A stretch of DNA of 17,217 nt, taken from positions 33,687-50,903 of the forward strand of contig NWUY0300002510.1 in NCBI GenBank assembly GCA_004151065.3, read 5' to 3'. The DNA is from Larix sibirica. Its lineage: Eukaryota > Streptophyta > Pinopsida > Pinales > Pinaceae. This document shows, piece after piece, positions 1-10,474 of this stretch (within the stretch, counting starts at the first letter, position 1; every line of letters starts with the position of its first letter). Below the pieces are notes generated by a model. It was not told where the DNA came from. It searched no databases and saw only the letters and a program-made list of their open reading frames with translations. Position numbers and translations under genes: made by a program.

Positions 1-2008
1 TGTTAATGGAATTAATGTGCTTTCATGCCTATCTCTTAGGTCTTTTTGAGTTTATTGGTATGTCCCATAGCTGGCACATTACAAATTTGAATCCCATACC
101 ACTCAAATAAGGGCATATATAGATCAAAGTTCACATTCAGACATGAACAAGTGAAGCGAATGGTTGCCATATCACATATATGGTAACACATAAACAATGA
201 AACATAATCATCATGCATTCAGACTATATTAGAACTCATTGAAAGTATTGACATGAGCAATAGGAAGCCTCCAGCTCTCGATAGCAGTCCAAAATTCAAC
301 GAAAGGAAGCAACAACTCTCATGTCACATCAAAAGAAGAGGAGGAACGTTCGCAGCACTAGACTTAGAATCTCCCAGATCTTAGCAGAGTCTTGCAGCAC
401 TAGTCGACAATCTTCAATGGTACGTGGCTAGAGAGTGGAGTACGAATTCATGGAGGAAGGAAAGAGAGCTCACACACAATATTCTAGGATGCAAGAGAGT
501 AGCACCAATGCAATTTATCCAGCCCACTCTCAAGGAAAGAGAGTTCGTGCCTCTCTCATACCAATGATACTCATGCAACTCAGAAAGCGTTTTAACTTCA
601 CGATATTCTTCAAAAATGTATTCAACACAACAACTCCACTTTCAAAACCGTGAGTCACAACTCTTTGTACTCGCAAAGAATGCAAGCAATCTCTTATGGT
701 GACAGTCCATGGAATCCTGGGTAAAGAACTACATGTAAAATACAGATAAAAATACTAACATCTTCCACGCTCACGAGGTTCTATACTTGAATCCGCAAAA
801 GGTGAGAGATGATGGTTGTCCACTTGAAGCCACAGAAGCACAAAATAATGTGTTTGTATCAAACACCACCACCACCAGAAATAACTCCTTATGAAATAAC
901 TCCTGGATGCACTTAGAAATTAGGGTTTATGCTTACGCTTCAATGAGCCACAAGCTAGGGTTCCACAGCTCTTCACCAACCAATGCACTTCACGACAGTG
1001 TGCACCACACCACTAAACGATCCCCGTTGGTAATATATGTATGTACCAAAGCATAGTTTATTAGCTTCTGCATGTCTTAGAGCCTAATAACATCGTGATA
1101 GACATACCTTTGAACCTGTTAACATAGAGGGATGGGAGGACACTCATCAATAGTTGCAACAATCTTCACAACCGTTTCACATTCTGGAAAAGGTTGCATC
1201 TAACTTGTCATGACCAACCATTGAGCCAAGAAGAATAATAGCATCCATAAGAAGAATATTAGCATCCATAGTTGATGAACGAAGGCTTCGAACTGGAGCA
1301 ACCGCCCCTCTTTAAAGTCTACATTGATCATCTGAAGGCCCACTAAAACATTTGCGTTGATAATTGACACTATCGGTTGATTTTCCAGTCACATGGAGTT
1401 AGTACATTGGGAAAATATCGGTCGCTCTCCCTCTTTGTTGCATGGAGGCACCACACTTTCCTTCCTCTCTGCAAAAATTTCACCACACTTGCCACAGTAA
1501 GCAAAGAAACAAAACCCACACAAATAGAATAAACTCAACATGCAGGATTACCACGGTCTTTTCACAGATTAGGGTTTATCGAGAGAGGTGAATGAAAACC
1601 CAACACACAATCTAGGTTCGATACCAACGATCTCCAATTTCAAGCATGATACCTCCACTCTCCAATCACAGTCATGGTTGCAAGGAAAGTACATGAACAT
1701 GTATGAACGTTGAAGGAGACTCACGCAGTGGAACTCAACACAAGAAAAGTTAGCAGAAGAAAGTAGCAAGAGACACCAGTTGAACAAAAAGGCACACCGC
1801 ATTCTTCAACTGTTGCAGTAGATACACCATTCATACACCATTCTTATCATACTAAGCAAGAGGTAACGTCTCTTAGCAGACTAAGCAAGAAAACATACAA
1901 TTTCAGGTAAGAGACCAGGGAATAAATGCAGATTGCAGACTACTAGGGAGCATAAAGCAGGTCTGCGGGAGCGCAAAATTCAGAGCACATGCCAAAGGTT
2001 CATATGAT
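1..2008 (-). mobile_element. Internal region of minus-strand LTR retrotransposon, non-coding or fully decayed
   Basis: This stretch lies downstream (minus-strand sense) of a primer binding site and a 5' LTR, so by position it is the leader and internal region of that element. Neither strand shows gag, protease, integrase or reverse transcriptase motifs. The longest minus-strand open frame (1569-1802, 77 codons) has no recognisable domain and is probably chance. Small direct repeats occur: a 15-bp period at 878-906, a 21-bp duplication at 1228-1269, and repeated 'ATACACCATTC' and 'ACTAAGCAAGA' near 1822-1895. No second LTR copy is visible, so the 3' end would lie left of the window. The element could be a LARD-like non-autonomous element or a badly decayed Copia. 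Assignment to the element is inference; lack of coding motifs is what I see. Confidence 0.4.
1228..1269. repeat. 21-bp direct duplication
   Basis: Two adjacent 21-bp units (1228-1248 and 1249-1269) contain 'AAGAAGAATA' followed by 'TAGCATCCAT' and differ at one base. This looks like a simple slippage duplication inside the internal region of the minus-strand LTR element. Confidence 0.85.
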
Positions 2009-2019
2009 CTCTGATACCA
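2009..2019 (-). promoter_or_regulatory. tRNA-iMet type primer binding site
   Basis: Read on the minus strand this is TGGTATCAGAG, the standard sequence complementary to the 3' end of initiator tRNA-Met. Most plant Ty1/copia elements use it to prime minus-strand DNA synthesis. It begins one base after the end of the adjacent LTR (spacer base at 2020), which is the expected placement. This site fixes the orientation of the element as minus strand. Confidence 0.8.
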
Positions 2020-2020
2020 T

Positions 2021-2268
2021 TGTTAGGTGCCCATTAGGGAAACATATGTAATTAAACACACAAATACAAAAAAATGATAGGTGTGAAGCACACATTCTTA
2101 TTAACAATGTACATATTAATACAGAATTCCTCTTGGGTTCAACTTCCCAATGAGGTTTCTTTGACTCCCAGATGACTCTTCCCATTCACCTATGAAATTT
2201 AATCTTCTCCTCATGTGAATAGGGAAATTACATAAAGATAATCCTACACAAGTATTATGTTCCTAACA
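2021..2268 (-). repeat. 5' LTR of a Copia-type retrotransposon (248 bp)
   Basis: On the minus strand the segment begins TGTTAGG at 2268 and ends CCTAACA at 2021. This gives the TG...CA termini and the short 7-bp inverted repeat expected of an LTR. The primer site follows one base later. The interior is AT-rich, including 'ATTAATATGTACATTG'-like sequence near 2110 that could hold promoter or poly-A signals. At the other edge the LINE reading frame breaks off precisely at 2269, and the flanking pentamer there is 'GCAAG' (plus strand), the predicted target-site duplication. An open frame overlapping the LTR (2000-2185 minus) is not coding. The partner 3' LTR is not in the window, so a two-LTR comparison is impossible here. 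Confidence 0.75.
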
Positions 2269-3640
2269 GCAAGCATGTTCCCAAGCGACATTTGTTCTTT
2301 GTAAAATCCTATTGGATTTGATGATGCAAATTTTTGGAGATGCTAATATAAAAAACAAGTATATATGCATCAATTACAATACCTATTTGACATGAATCAT
2401 TCTTCGTGCAAGGTTGAGGGTTCAAAATTTCCAATTGGTAAGCTTATTTTCTAGTTTGGTTAATAGATATTCCTAGGGGAGATTATCACAACGGTTATAT
2501 AAGAGTGGTGCTCTAGGATATTTGGATAGAATGGATCTTCTTTTAAAATCAAGGATCCAGGAAATATTAGTATACATAGATAAGGGAACATCAAGAAAAA
2601 ATATTTGAGATTTTCCATGGTTAAGAGTTAATGTTCTTGAAGCTTCCATGAAGGTGTTTAAAAATTTCTTTAAAGCTTTGGCTTATGGTAAATGGTCGGG
2701 GGCACCCATGAGCATCACATAATCCATGAATTATTGGTGGGAGGATATCAAGTCATAACTAAGATGTATAATACCTTTTAGATTGATCCTTTCGTTATAT
2801 ATTTGTTGATAGGCTGACCAAGCCCTACTACCATAAGGACGAAAAAAGAGTGACAAAGGGTCTCCTTGTATGATTCGATGAGAGGGGACAAAGGTGGTTG
2901 AGGGAGAGCCATTTATGAGGATGGGGAAGAAAGCAGAGGAGGTTAGGGAGAGAAACCAGTTGGTCCAAAATTCCGAGAAGCCAAAAGCTAGCATATTTTT
3001 TCTTATGTATTCCCAATTGATTTTGTCAAAAGATTTTAACATATCGAGATTGATAAGCATACTTGGGGTTTTTGATCAATTGAGAAAGTGAATTAGATCA
3101 TACACCATGATTATTCCATTCATGATATGACAACCTTCTGCATACTTGGAAAGATATTTTTGAGATCAAGAAGGGGAGAAGGTGTTTGAGTCGATTAGCA
3201 ATGAATTTCATGATCATTTTATAAATAGCAATGCAGAGCGATATAGGAAAAATTTTCTTAAGATCATTGGCCTTATATTCCTTGGGCATGTGTGTTAGAA
3301 ATGTGGATTTAAATCCTACAATGTCCCAACAAGAGTGGAAGAAGTCTGAAGTAAAACCATCCAAACCAGGAGATTTTCCTTGACCCATGCCTAATGTGGA
3401 TTTCTCCATCTCCTCCATGAAAATTTCTCTCATGAGGCTTGCTTCAATTTGGTTCTCTGAGATAAGTTTTGTAATATTCTAGGTTATGTTTTGAATGGAA
3501 GCATCTCAATTGGTATGAGGTTCTGAAATAAAATATTAATAGTAGCTTAGCAGATCCTTCTCCATGTCTTTATGTCTTCTAACCATAGTTCTTGTGTCAC
3601 CTACTTCCCCTACTTTTCTTGATATTGTAATAGAAAATTA
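2269..3640 (-). pseudogene. LINE (non-LTR retrotransposon) ORF2 reverse transcriptase relic
   Basis: This is a decayed reverse transcriptase of a plant L1-like LINE, read from about 3640 down to 2269. Collinear motifs across shifting frames are: connector 'RRHKDMEKDLLSYY' near 3570; 'GKSPGLDGFTSDFF' near 3360; 'PISLCIAIYK' and 'IANRLKHLLP' near 3230-3190; domain A 'LDMLKSFDKINW' near 3045-3010, retaining the leading Asp; 'QGDPLS' near 2855; the active-site box as F-M-D-Y at 2719-2730 (normally F/Y-x-D-D); 'FMEASRTL' near 2640; and a thumb-like part ending 'VAWEHAC' at 2269. Stops and frameshifts are frequent, including a shift near 3100 and a stop just before the active-site box, so it cannot be functional. 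The upstream endonuclease is not visible. The downstream RNase H part is absent because the LTR element interrupts the relic. Confidence 0.88.
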
Positions 3641-3649
3641 GGGCCCCCC

Positions 3650-4029
3650 CATACTAAATTTTGGGTTTTGGAGTGTCATTTAGATTGATATGTAAATGAT
3701 GAATAATCTGAACAATTCCTGACTTCTTGAATGTTATCAACACCTTCATGAGATAATCTTCATCAATGCTACTTTTGTTCTTGAAATTTCGACTGTTTTG
3801 ACTTAGTGTTTTGTTCTTGAAATTTCTTGAATGCTCTTCTCTAATAAATTGCTTTGACATGACCGATGATAGGGGTTTGATAGTCCGTTGAGTGTTCTAA
3901 GTGTCAGTTTTGAGGTCCTTTACATTACTCCCGAGTCTCTTATGTGCGGATCCCAATCATCCAATCTTGATTTTTTCCTTGAGTTGCCAAGTTTGAAAAC
4001 TGCATGGAAACTATCTCTTATGCTTGCAA
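3650..4029. other. Unassigned stretch between LINE relic and LTR junction
   Basis: No gene or RNA is recognised. 'GTTCTTGAAATTTC' occurs twice (about 3776 and 3812) and creates a spurious 68-codon minus-strand frame with an internally repeated 'SRNFKNK'. By analogy with 11635-11675, the right end (from about 3950) could be the 3' end of a Ty3/gypsy internal region, but no protein similarity supports that. Confidence 0.3.
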
Positions 4030-4070
4030 CCCTTCCCCATTAACTCCTAGAAGATAATGGGGTCCCCTCC
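4030..4070 (+). other. Polypurine-tract / 3' LTR junction, copy A
   Basis: This 41-bp segment matches 11635-11675 at 34 of 41 positions, in the same orientation. Both contain 'CCTTCCCCATTA', a purine run, and 'ATGGGGTCCC'. The purine-rich stretch (4049-4057) followed by a TAATGGGG or TGATGGGG start fits a polypurine tract abutting an LTR, and both copies are followed by a decayed tandem array of the same theme. The homology between copies is seen; the PPT/LTR role is inference. The left part of this element is not identified. Confidence 0.5.
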
Positions 4071-4259
4071 TAAGATTTCTTTAAGTATTTTCCTTGAATC
4101 TTGGTATTTCTCCCTAAGTTGGTAGATATTGGTTTGAAGGCTTGGCAAATTAATGTTTTTGAAGAAAAAGGATAAATTAGGAAAAATGCGAGCATGCAAG
4201 AAACACGAGTTTGAGAGAAGTAATTTTCAAAATTTGACCAAGCAATAAAGTCTTTGCAC

Positions 4260-4780
4260 AAAAAAGGTGAGTTTTGCATTGATATTGCGTGAAGAAATTG
4301 AAATTTTCATTGACGTTACACAGGAAAAGGAACGTTTTCACCAACATTGCAGCATAAAAGTGGAAGACTCATCAACAAGCTGTGTAGTTAGTCTTGAGAA
4401 TCTTGATACTTTGCAGTAAAAAATGGAACATTCGCCAACACGTCACAAAAAGGTTCAAGCGTTGGCATATTTTTTACAAAGAGAGAACTTGTCATTGCTC
4501 ATATTAAGTAAGTTTCTCACTAATATTGCGTAAAGAAAGTAGGATTTTTGTTGTGAATTTTGCATCAATATTACACAAAGAAACTGAGTTCTCTGTAGAT
4601 ATTGCGCATAGAAAGAGACATTCTCGCCGACACTTTACGCACAAAGAAGTTACTATATTGCCATCGTTTTGATGATCAAATTTGAAAATGTGTTGACATT
4701 ACGCATGATAGAGAATGTAGTTCATCAACATTGTGCATCATTGACGAGAAAACTCTCTAAAACATTAGTGATAGATTAAC
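4260..4780 (+). repeat. Decayed tandem array in presumed LTR copy A
   Basis: About 12 to 14 badly diverged units, roughly 30-43 bp each, share the theme 'TTCTCACCGACATTG' followed by 'CGCA' and an 'AAAGAAA'-type purine run. Clear examples are near 4333 ('TTTTCACCAACATTG'), 4430 ('TTCGCCAACACG'), 4511 ('TTTCTCACTAATATTGCG') and 4622 ('TTCTCGCCGACACTTTACG'). The same theme recurs at 11866-12180 after the second junction copy. Unit borders are too blurred for an exact count. It most likely lies in the U3 of a Ty3/gypsy-like LTR. No coding function is suggested. Confidence 0.5.
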
Positions 4781-7490
4781 GAAAGTAATGTAAAAACTTT
4801 GCTTGATGATTGAGAAGGTTTCCAATAGTACTCATTGATGACATGCTAAGGTTGGAGAAGAAAGCCAAGTCTAAGGATTTTTAGTATCTACTATTGACAA
4901 CTAGGGTTGATGGATGGAATATGATGGAATGAGTGTTTTGGTCTTCTTTAATTCCTAATATTGGCTTCAAGCATTGTTTCAAATGCTTCCTAGATGGTTT
5001 ATGACTTGCTTGACTGATTTTGAAGGTTGTTTTATAAGCACTTACTTGAAATTTGACTTCCATTGACCATGTAGTTTTATGCAAAATGGTATGAGTTTTT
5101 ACATAATTTAAACATCCCTATATGCCTTTCATGTTCCCATTTTCTTTGGGCTCAATTTCCATTATTTAAATTAGACTTTTTACAGTCTTTGTGTTTTTCC
5201 AGTTCCATGACGAGCGGGGTTGGAGGATTTTGGGGAAAACTTGAAGCAAGGATAAAATGAATATTATGTGTTTTTTTTTTATCATGTGTCCCTATGCACG
5301 TATTTCTAATGCATCAAGTGGTTTGTGATTTTGATAAAATATGAGGGATTTATCAATGTTTCCATCATGGTACATAGTTTCAACATAGTAATCTAAGGAG
5401 GCCTAATATTTGGCTAAATAAAGCTTATGGTTGCAAAATATTTGAGGGTTCACTTGGTATCAATGGTTATAATGTCATGAACCTAATATAAGGAAGGAAA
5501 TTATCACGTATCAAGAGAGAGGGGAGAAAAAAAGAGACTAAGTGGTGGAATTCCCCTTGGAGGCCTAATTAGCTTATATACGTAGGGGGGGGGCACACCA
5601 ATGAGGGTATATGAGCAAGGAGGACTCCCTAATCAGGTGAGAGGGACTGTAATAATGGTTTCCATGCAATTTTTCAGTTTTTTGGAATTCTTTTATATGG
5701 ATAAATATAGCACTCCTCCCATTGGCTCATTTTTTATTAGCTAACCACTTAATCATGAAATAATCTAGTTTATCCCTAAGTGAGCCTAAATGAACTCCAA
5801 GTGGAAGATTCCCTTATGACATGATGGGTTTACAGGTGGCTAATTATGCTCTGTCATAACTCATATTGGTTGTGGAATAATTGGAAGAGGTGTTCATTGG
5901 CCCACAGTATGGAATATAAAGAGTGTTTTCCCCATCCCATGGGTTATGGATGAAGAAAACTCATCTCTTTCAACGCATGAGGCCACAGTTACAATTTGAT
6001 GAGAGGGATGGATCCATGAGACATAAAATTAACCATTTTGACTACATTTGAGTGAGAGATCCAAATCCATGGAGGGAGGAAGAAGGTAAAGCTTCATTTC
6101 ATGTCCATTCCAAGCATAGATTTTGATGTTTTTAATAGATTCTTGAAGGTTTTTTGAAATCGATAAGTTGGTGGTATTATTTGATGGTGTTAATGAAGAT
6201 AAAATGAGATATATTATATTTACCATCTCAATCCTACCATCTCTTCTCATTTCTTCTTTTGGAAAATTGCCATTTCTTCCTTTGTTTGTATTCAAAAGTG
6301 GAAAAGGGGGAAGTTATGGAGATTGTTTTCCATAATTCTTACACACTCTTATTCTTTGTTATTTTACATATTTAATCTCTTGTATCCATCCTCGTCATTT
6401 TATTTTAAGAAACACCCTTTAAGACCTTCCTGAAATAACAATTTTTGCATTTTCAAGAGTTTTATCCACCATAATTGAACCAATTTTATTTCTAGAGTCT
6501 TAGGACCTATAAAAGCTCATGGTAAAATTTTAATCCCAAACTGAGCAATTTTTTTCTTTATTTTGCAATTTTTTCCACTTATTGTAATATGTTATCTTTT
6601 GGAAAGTCATGAGATTTTGATATCTTTGGAAATGTTCAAAGGATAGCTGTATTATTGGACATTTATCAGTTTCTTTAACTTGCTAGATTCATCAATTGAG
6701 TTCCTTAATAGTCAATTTTGAATAATCTTGCTAAATTAATCCAATTGGGGATAATTGCTAATTTGGTCATAAAAATTAAAATCAAAGTTGTTGTATCACA
6801 AAGAACCATAAGGAAAACCTCATATTAGTAAATCCATGATCAATCATTTTTTAAAATGCATCATCCTATTTTTTAGGGATTCTATTATTGTTTCACCAAA
6901 TAATTCCTAGAAAATAGGATTAAGCTCAAAAATCAATTTCGTAGCCAAATATCTTCTCTTAAGATTTAGTAAGGTCAACAAACTCAGTTTTACAGTTTAT
7001 GGACCTCTAATTAATTTTCTATAATTTTCAGAAGTTTAATTGAAAAATTGGATAATTTTCACTAAAGTTTGGAAAATTAATTATAGAAAACTAACATAGT
7101 AGAGATAAATGGCTGAATTTAAAAAGTTGATTCTAATCAAGATAAGAAACCTTAGATAAAATTTACAATCCCAAAAATGGGTTTTAAAGCCTCATTATGA
7201 CAAATAAGGAATTTGACCACCTCAACAAGTGCAAGAAATTTGAGGGAAATTTCAAAGGGAAACTAAGGTCAGAATGATAGTTGATGAATCCAATCTAATG
7301 CTGATCATAATGCTTTTCAATTGAAATTGATCTCATATCAAAATTATCAATGGGAATAAAGTTATAATATGTAACATTTGGTAAGTTGGTTTAAATGTCG
7401 CACTTTGGAGCACTTAGACAATTACTTCAGTTTAGCTAGTTTCCAATTCTATTGCAATTGTTAACTTTATTTATTACAATTTCCCTTTGT
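4781..7490. other. AT-rich non-coding DNA, probable old LTR and element debris
   Basis: No protein motif, RNA gene or clear element boundary is seen. The left part (to perhaps 5100) may still belong to the LTR that begins near 4055. A nine-G run sits at 5585-5593. Short imperfect inverted similarity exists between about 5548-5585 and 5782-5817 ('GGAAT...CTTGGAG' themes). A 12-bp perfect inverted repeat, TTTTCTATAATT / AATTATAGAAAA, lies at 7015-7026 and 7079-7090. An 88-codon minus-strand frame at 6029-6295 has no domain signature. All of these are compatible with chance in AT-rich DNA. Confidence 0.3.
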
Positions 7491-7499
7491 GATCAATGT

Positions 7500-8608
7500 G
7501 TAAGTTGTCATATATTAAATTATGATCATAGGCACTCCCAATGAACACCAAGAAATTCGAAGTTTAATTGACCAAGATCAATGTTTGAAAGCGAGCACGA
7601 TAACCATGAACACGCAGAGATCATGTTCGATAAGTGATGTCAAGCCATCACGATTTGAAGACTATAATGGATAAGCTATCTGTAATAAGAAGTCAATGAA
7701 GCCAACATGTCATGTGAAGAAAAATTCCACTAAGTAACTAAAGTCACTAAGGACAAATTAGTGGAATACCAAAGGTCACCCAATGGTGAATAAAATTAGA
7801 TTTTGAAATAAATATATTCAAAGAATAATGTCTCAAGGGAATATGGAAGGCCAAGGGTTACCCAAACTTGGCCTATATATTGTAATCTTATTTCACAAGA
7901 AAATAGCTTTTGGATCTCGAACTATTCATGTACTAATGTTGAACTGTGAATGATGAGAAGCCACAGACTAGATTTTGCACATGAATATTTCTTTTGTGTG
8001 GATGAATGTTTTGAACTATTTCATGTTCTCTAACATGCAGATATGGAGTAACATTGTTTCATATTTCTGAATAGACTCTTTTTATAGCTCTTTGTTTCTT
8101 ATTTCATATGTTATTTCTATTGTTTTACTTTCTATGGGTAGGGAAATTGGAATGATATAAATAGCATGACTATTCTAATAATTATGCTTTCATTCTATCA
8201 ATTGTTTATTTGTTTATTAAAATAGCTATCTTAATTTTGAATAAGGATGTTCAAATGTTATTTCACTACTCACTTTCTTTAATCTCATTCCTAGCTAAGA
8301 TCAATTAGTTTAGTTAGGAACTATGTTTAGGTTAGATCATCTTGCATTTCATCTATTAATTATAAAACCATAAACGGTGGACCATGCTGAAACCAAGGAA
8401 ACCCAAATACGTAATGGTTGTCGGAACATAATTTGGATAGGTTCTCTATTCCAAATGGCTAAAGGTGTAATTGGGATTTCTTATTGAGGAGAACCCCTGC
8501 TGTTGGCCTTGGGTCTTTTTGAGCCATCAATAGTTTTGGCACTAGAAACAGGGTTGGATGACAAGCCAACCCATGTGAATTCATTTTTATAGATCGAATT
8601 AACTATTA
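7500..8608 (+). other. Putative 5' LTR / leader upstream of gag relic
   Basis: The stretch precedes a gag relic and contains a TATA-like box 'CTATATAT' at 7873-7880 in the context 'GGCCTATATATTG', which resembles the promoter region of plant LTRs. Its position suggests the 5' LTR and untranslated leader of the gag-bearing element. No TG...CA borders could be fixed. A possible but weak primer-site remnant, 'TTTGGATAGG', lies at 8432-8441 and matches no standard primer tRNA well. The sequence does not resemble the region after 11660 by eye, so I cannot show that it pairs with that 3' LTR. Confidence 0.3.
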
Positions 8609-9367
8609 ATGGATTCTCTCAATATCCATGTATTGGAACGTGCTTTAAGTTCATCAAAACTATCATGAAGCATTTCCAAGAAGACAGCCAATCTCTTGTC
8701 AAAATTTAAGTTTGATGGTGAAGGGAAAACCTTTGCATTTAGGCATATAATTCATTTTGATGTTACATGTCAAAATCTCAAAATTGTTCAAGATGTTGTA
8801 ATTTGCAGATTATTTACCCTCACTTTTGAAGGATGAATTAGGTTTTGGTATGAAACACTACCAACAATGTCTATTCATATTTGGAAGTAGCTCATGGATG
8901 TTTTTTTTATGTTTTCTCATTAGAACTATGGCTATGAGGAATTGTGTGATGAAATTGAGGGGATACAGAAAATAAAAGATGAGTCAGATGAATATTTCAT
9001 GTCAAGCCTTGCTTAAATTTATTACAAATTTTGCAAATATGCAAAACCCTCATGACAAGAATTAATTGATTGGAATGTGCAACTCCTGTTTTTTCCTAAA
9101 GAAGGTGAATTGTTAATTGATGGTGAAAAAGATTGCAATTGTCATTATGATCCTACCCCAATACCCTTGGGCCAAGAAATATCATATTTTAATGGACATA
9201 AAAACCTATAAGAAACTAATTTCCAAAATAGTCCCGTGAAAAAGTATGATGCACAAAATAAGTGTTCATCCCTTACTATATATTCACATGAAGAAATTTC
9301 CATCGCATTAGTGAATGAATCAAATGAAGAATCCTATGAGAAAAATTTGGGATCTTTTATACATTAG
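8609..9367 (+). pseudogene. Ty3/gypsy-like gag relic, frame preserved but stop-ridden
   Basis: From ATG at 8609 one reading frame can be followed for 252 codons to the TAG at 9365 without a net frameshift. It carries the retrotransposon gag pattern: 'FKFDGEG' (about residue 33), 'ICRLFTLTFEG' (about 65), 'FWYETLP' (about 78), 'NYGYEELCDEIEGI' (about 106), and 'ELIDW' (about 151), the order seen in plant Ty3/gypsy gag proteins (capsid). Internal stops lie at 8666, 8834, 8888, 8921, 9014, 9053 and 9209: TGA at 8666, 8834, 9053; TAG at 8888, 8921; TAA at 9014, 9209. Each could come from a single C-to-T change (CGA, CAG or CAA). The stop at 8834 sits where the family usually has Arg, and the one at 8888 where it usually has Gln. 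The product cannot be made. No zinc-knuckle CCHC motif is evident. Confidence 0.75.
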
Positions 9368-10474
9368 GTTTCTTGGATTCATCATATTGTGATTTGGAAA
9401 CTTACCCTATCCTTATAACCTCTTTGAACAAGTAGAAGAAAAAAAAAACCTGTAGTTGGAATGTTGGATTTTCTAGATTTTCAAATGACACCATCATGAG
9501 AAACTATAAAAGAAAATAAATTAGCCTTTGTTGAGAAGATGAATGATCTAACTATTTAAGATATGACTATTAATGATGAGTCTTTTTTTGTTGAATTAAT
9601 TTTGAACAAAATCTTGTCATCTTGATTGATAATTTATTGTTGAATTAGAATTTAACTAGCTTTTCCTTTGAACATGCATATTTCAGGGAAAATTTATTGA
9701 ACGATGTCGGGGAAACATTTCTAGAGAATTATGCTCTAGAAATTTGTACTCATTGTATTCATATTTATTTGCAGATCTTAGTACTAAAACAGAGATTCGA
9801 AATTTGCTTTTCATAAATTTTGTTGATTCTGATTCTTGTATAGTAAATAGTGGTGAAGGGGAATATAGAAGAATTTGTGTTGTTCAATTTAAAAGCTACA
9901 ATGAAGAAAACAATATTTTCACAAAACATTTCAAATAAAATCAAACTAACATTGATCTGATTTATAGTTTAGAAGAAAAAGAGGTTATTTATGATTGGCC
10001 ATTGTGTCATGGTGTTGATGGCATGCTTGATATTGAAACGTTTCAGGTTCAAGAAGATTGATAAGTTTGGTGGGAAACTTCATCATCTGATGATAGTTAT
10101 GGTAGGTCCTCATATCATTACATCACTCTGAATCTGATAATAGGACAATCTCCATGACAATTGATTTTATATTTTCATCTTATGATCCTAGTGAGGTACA
10201 TTATTCACCTTCAACACTTTCACGAGAATCACATAACTTCTCTTATGGTTTTCATGACCTTAATGAGAAATGGTTGGAATCATCATTATATGAAAAGTTT
10301 CCTCATTGCAGCGTGTATTTGATTATTTCTTCTATGAATAGATTTCATACTAGTATAATTTTTCTGACCATGCATTTTGCAACACATCAATCCTATAAAC
10401 CCACACATGACTGTGATATCTCTATGAGACTGAAAGTCCTTCGATGGCTACACTGGATTTACAATTTCACGTAA
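9368..10474 (+). pseudogene. Decayed coding remnants downstream of gag, function unknown
   Basis: After the gag relic, coding-like sequence continues in pieces. The gag frame carries 'NKLAFVEKMNDL' and 'DESFFVELILNKIL' to about 9625. A shifted frame runs 9744-10060 ('YDWPLCHGVDGMLDIETF' near its end). Another is open at 10154-10474, containing 'MRLKVLRWLHW'. I recognise no protease, reverse transcriptase, RNase H or integrase motif, so this does not look like pol. It may be an extra ORF of a non-autonomous Ty3/gypsy derivative or a very diverged gag C-terminus. The acidic, hydrophobic composition and long near-open stretches suggest former protein coding; the identity is unknown. Confidence 0.45.

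Noticed and set aside
435-653. 72-codon plus-strand frame
   Set aside because: No domain signature, and it is antisense to the LTR element's orientation in a region of scattered short open frames.
5585-5593. Run of nine G residues
   Set aside because: An isolated homopolymer without the other G-runs needed for a quadruplex; may even be a sequencing length error.
5548-5817. Imperfect inverted similarity suggestive of a MITE
   Set aside because: The arms match only loosely, and no target-site duplication or clean terminal repeat could be found.
7015-7090. 12-bp perfect inverted repeat that could form a hairpin
   Set aside because: The arms are almost pure A/T in AT-rich DNA and the loop is 52 bases; expected by chance and with no supporting context.
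8432-8452. Possible primer binding site of the gag-bearing element
   Set aside because: Only a few bases resemble known tRNA-complementary sites, and no LTR end with CA could be fixed beside it.
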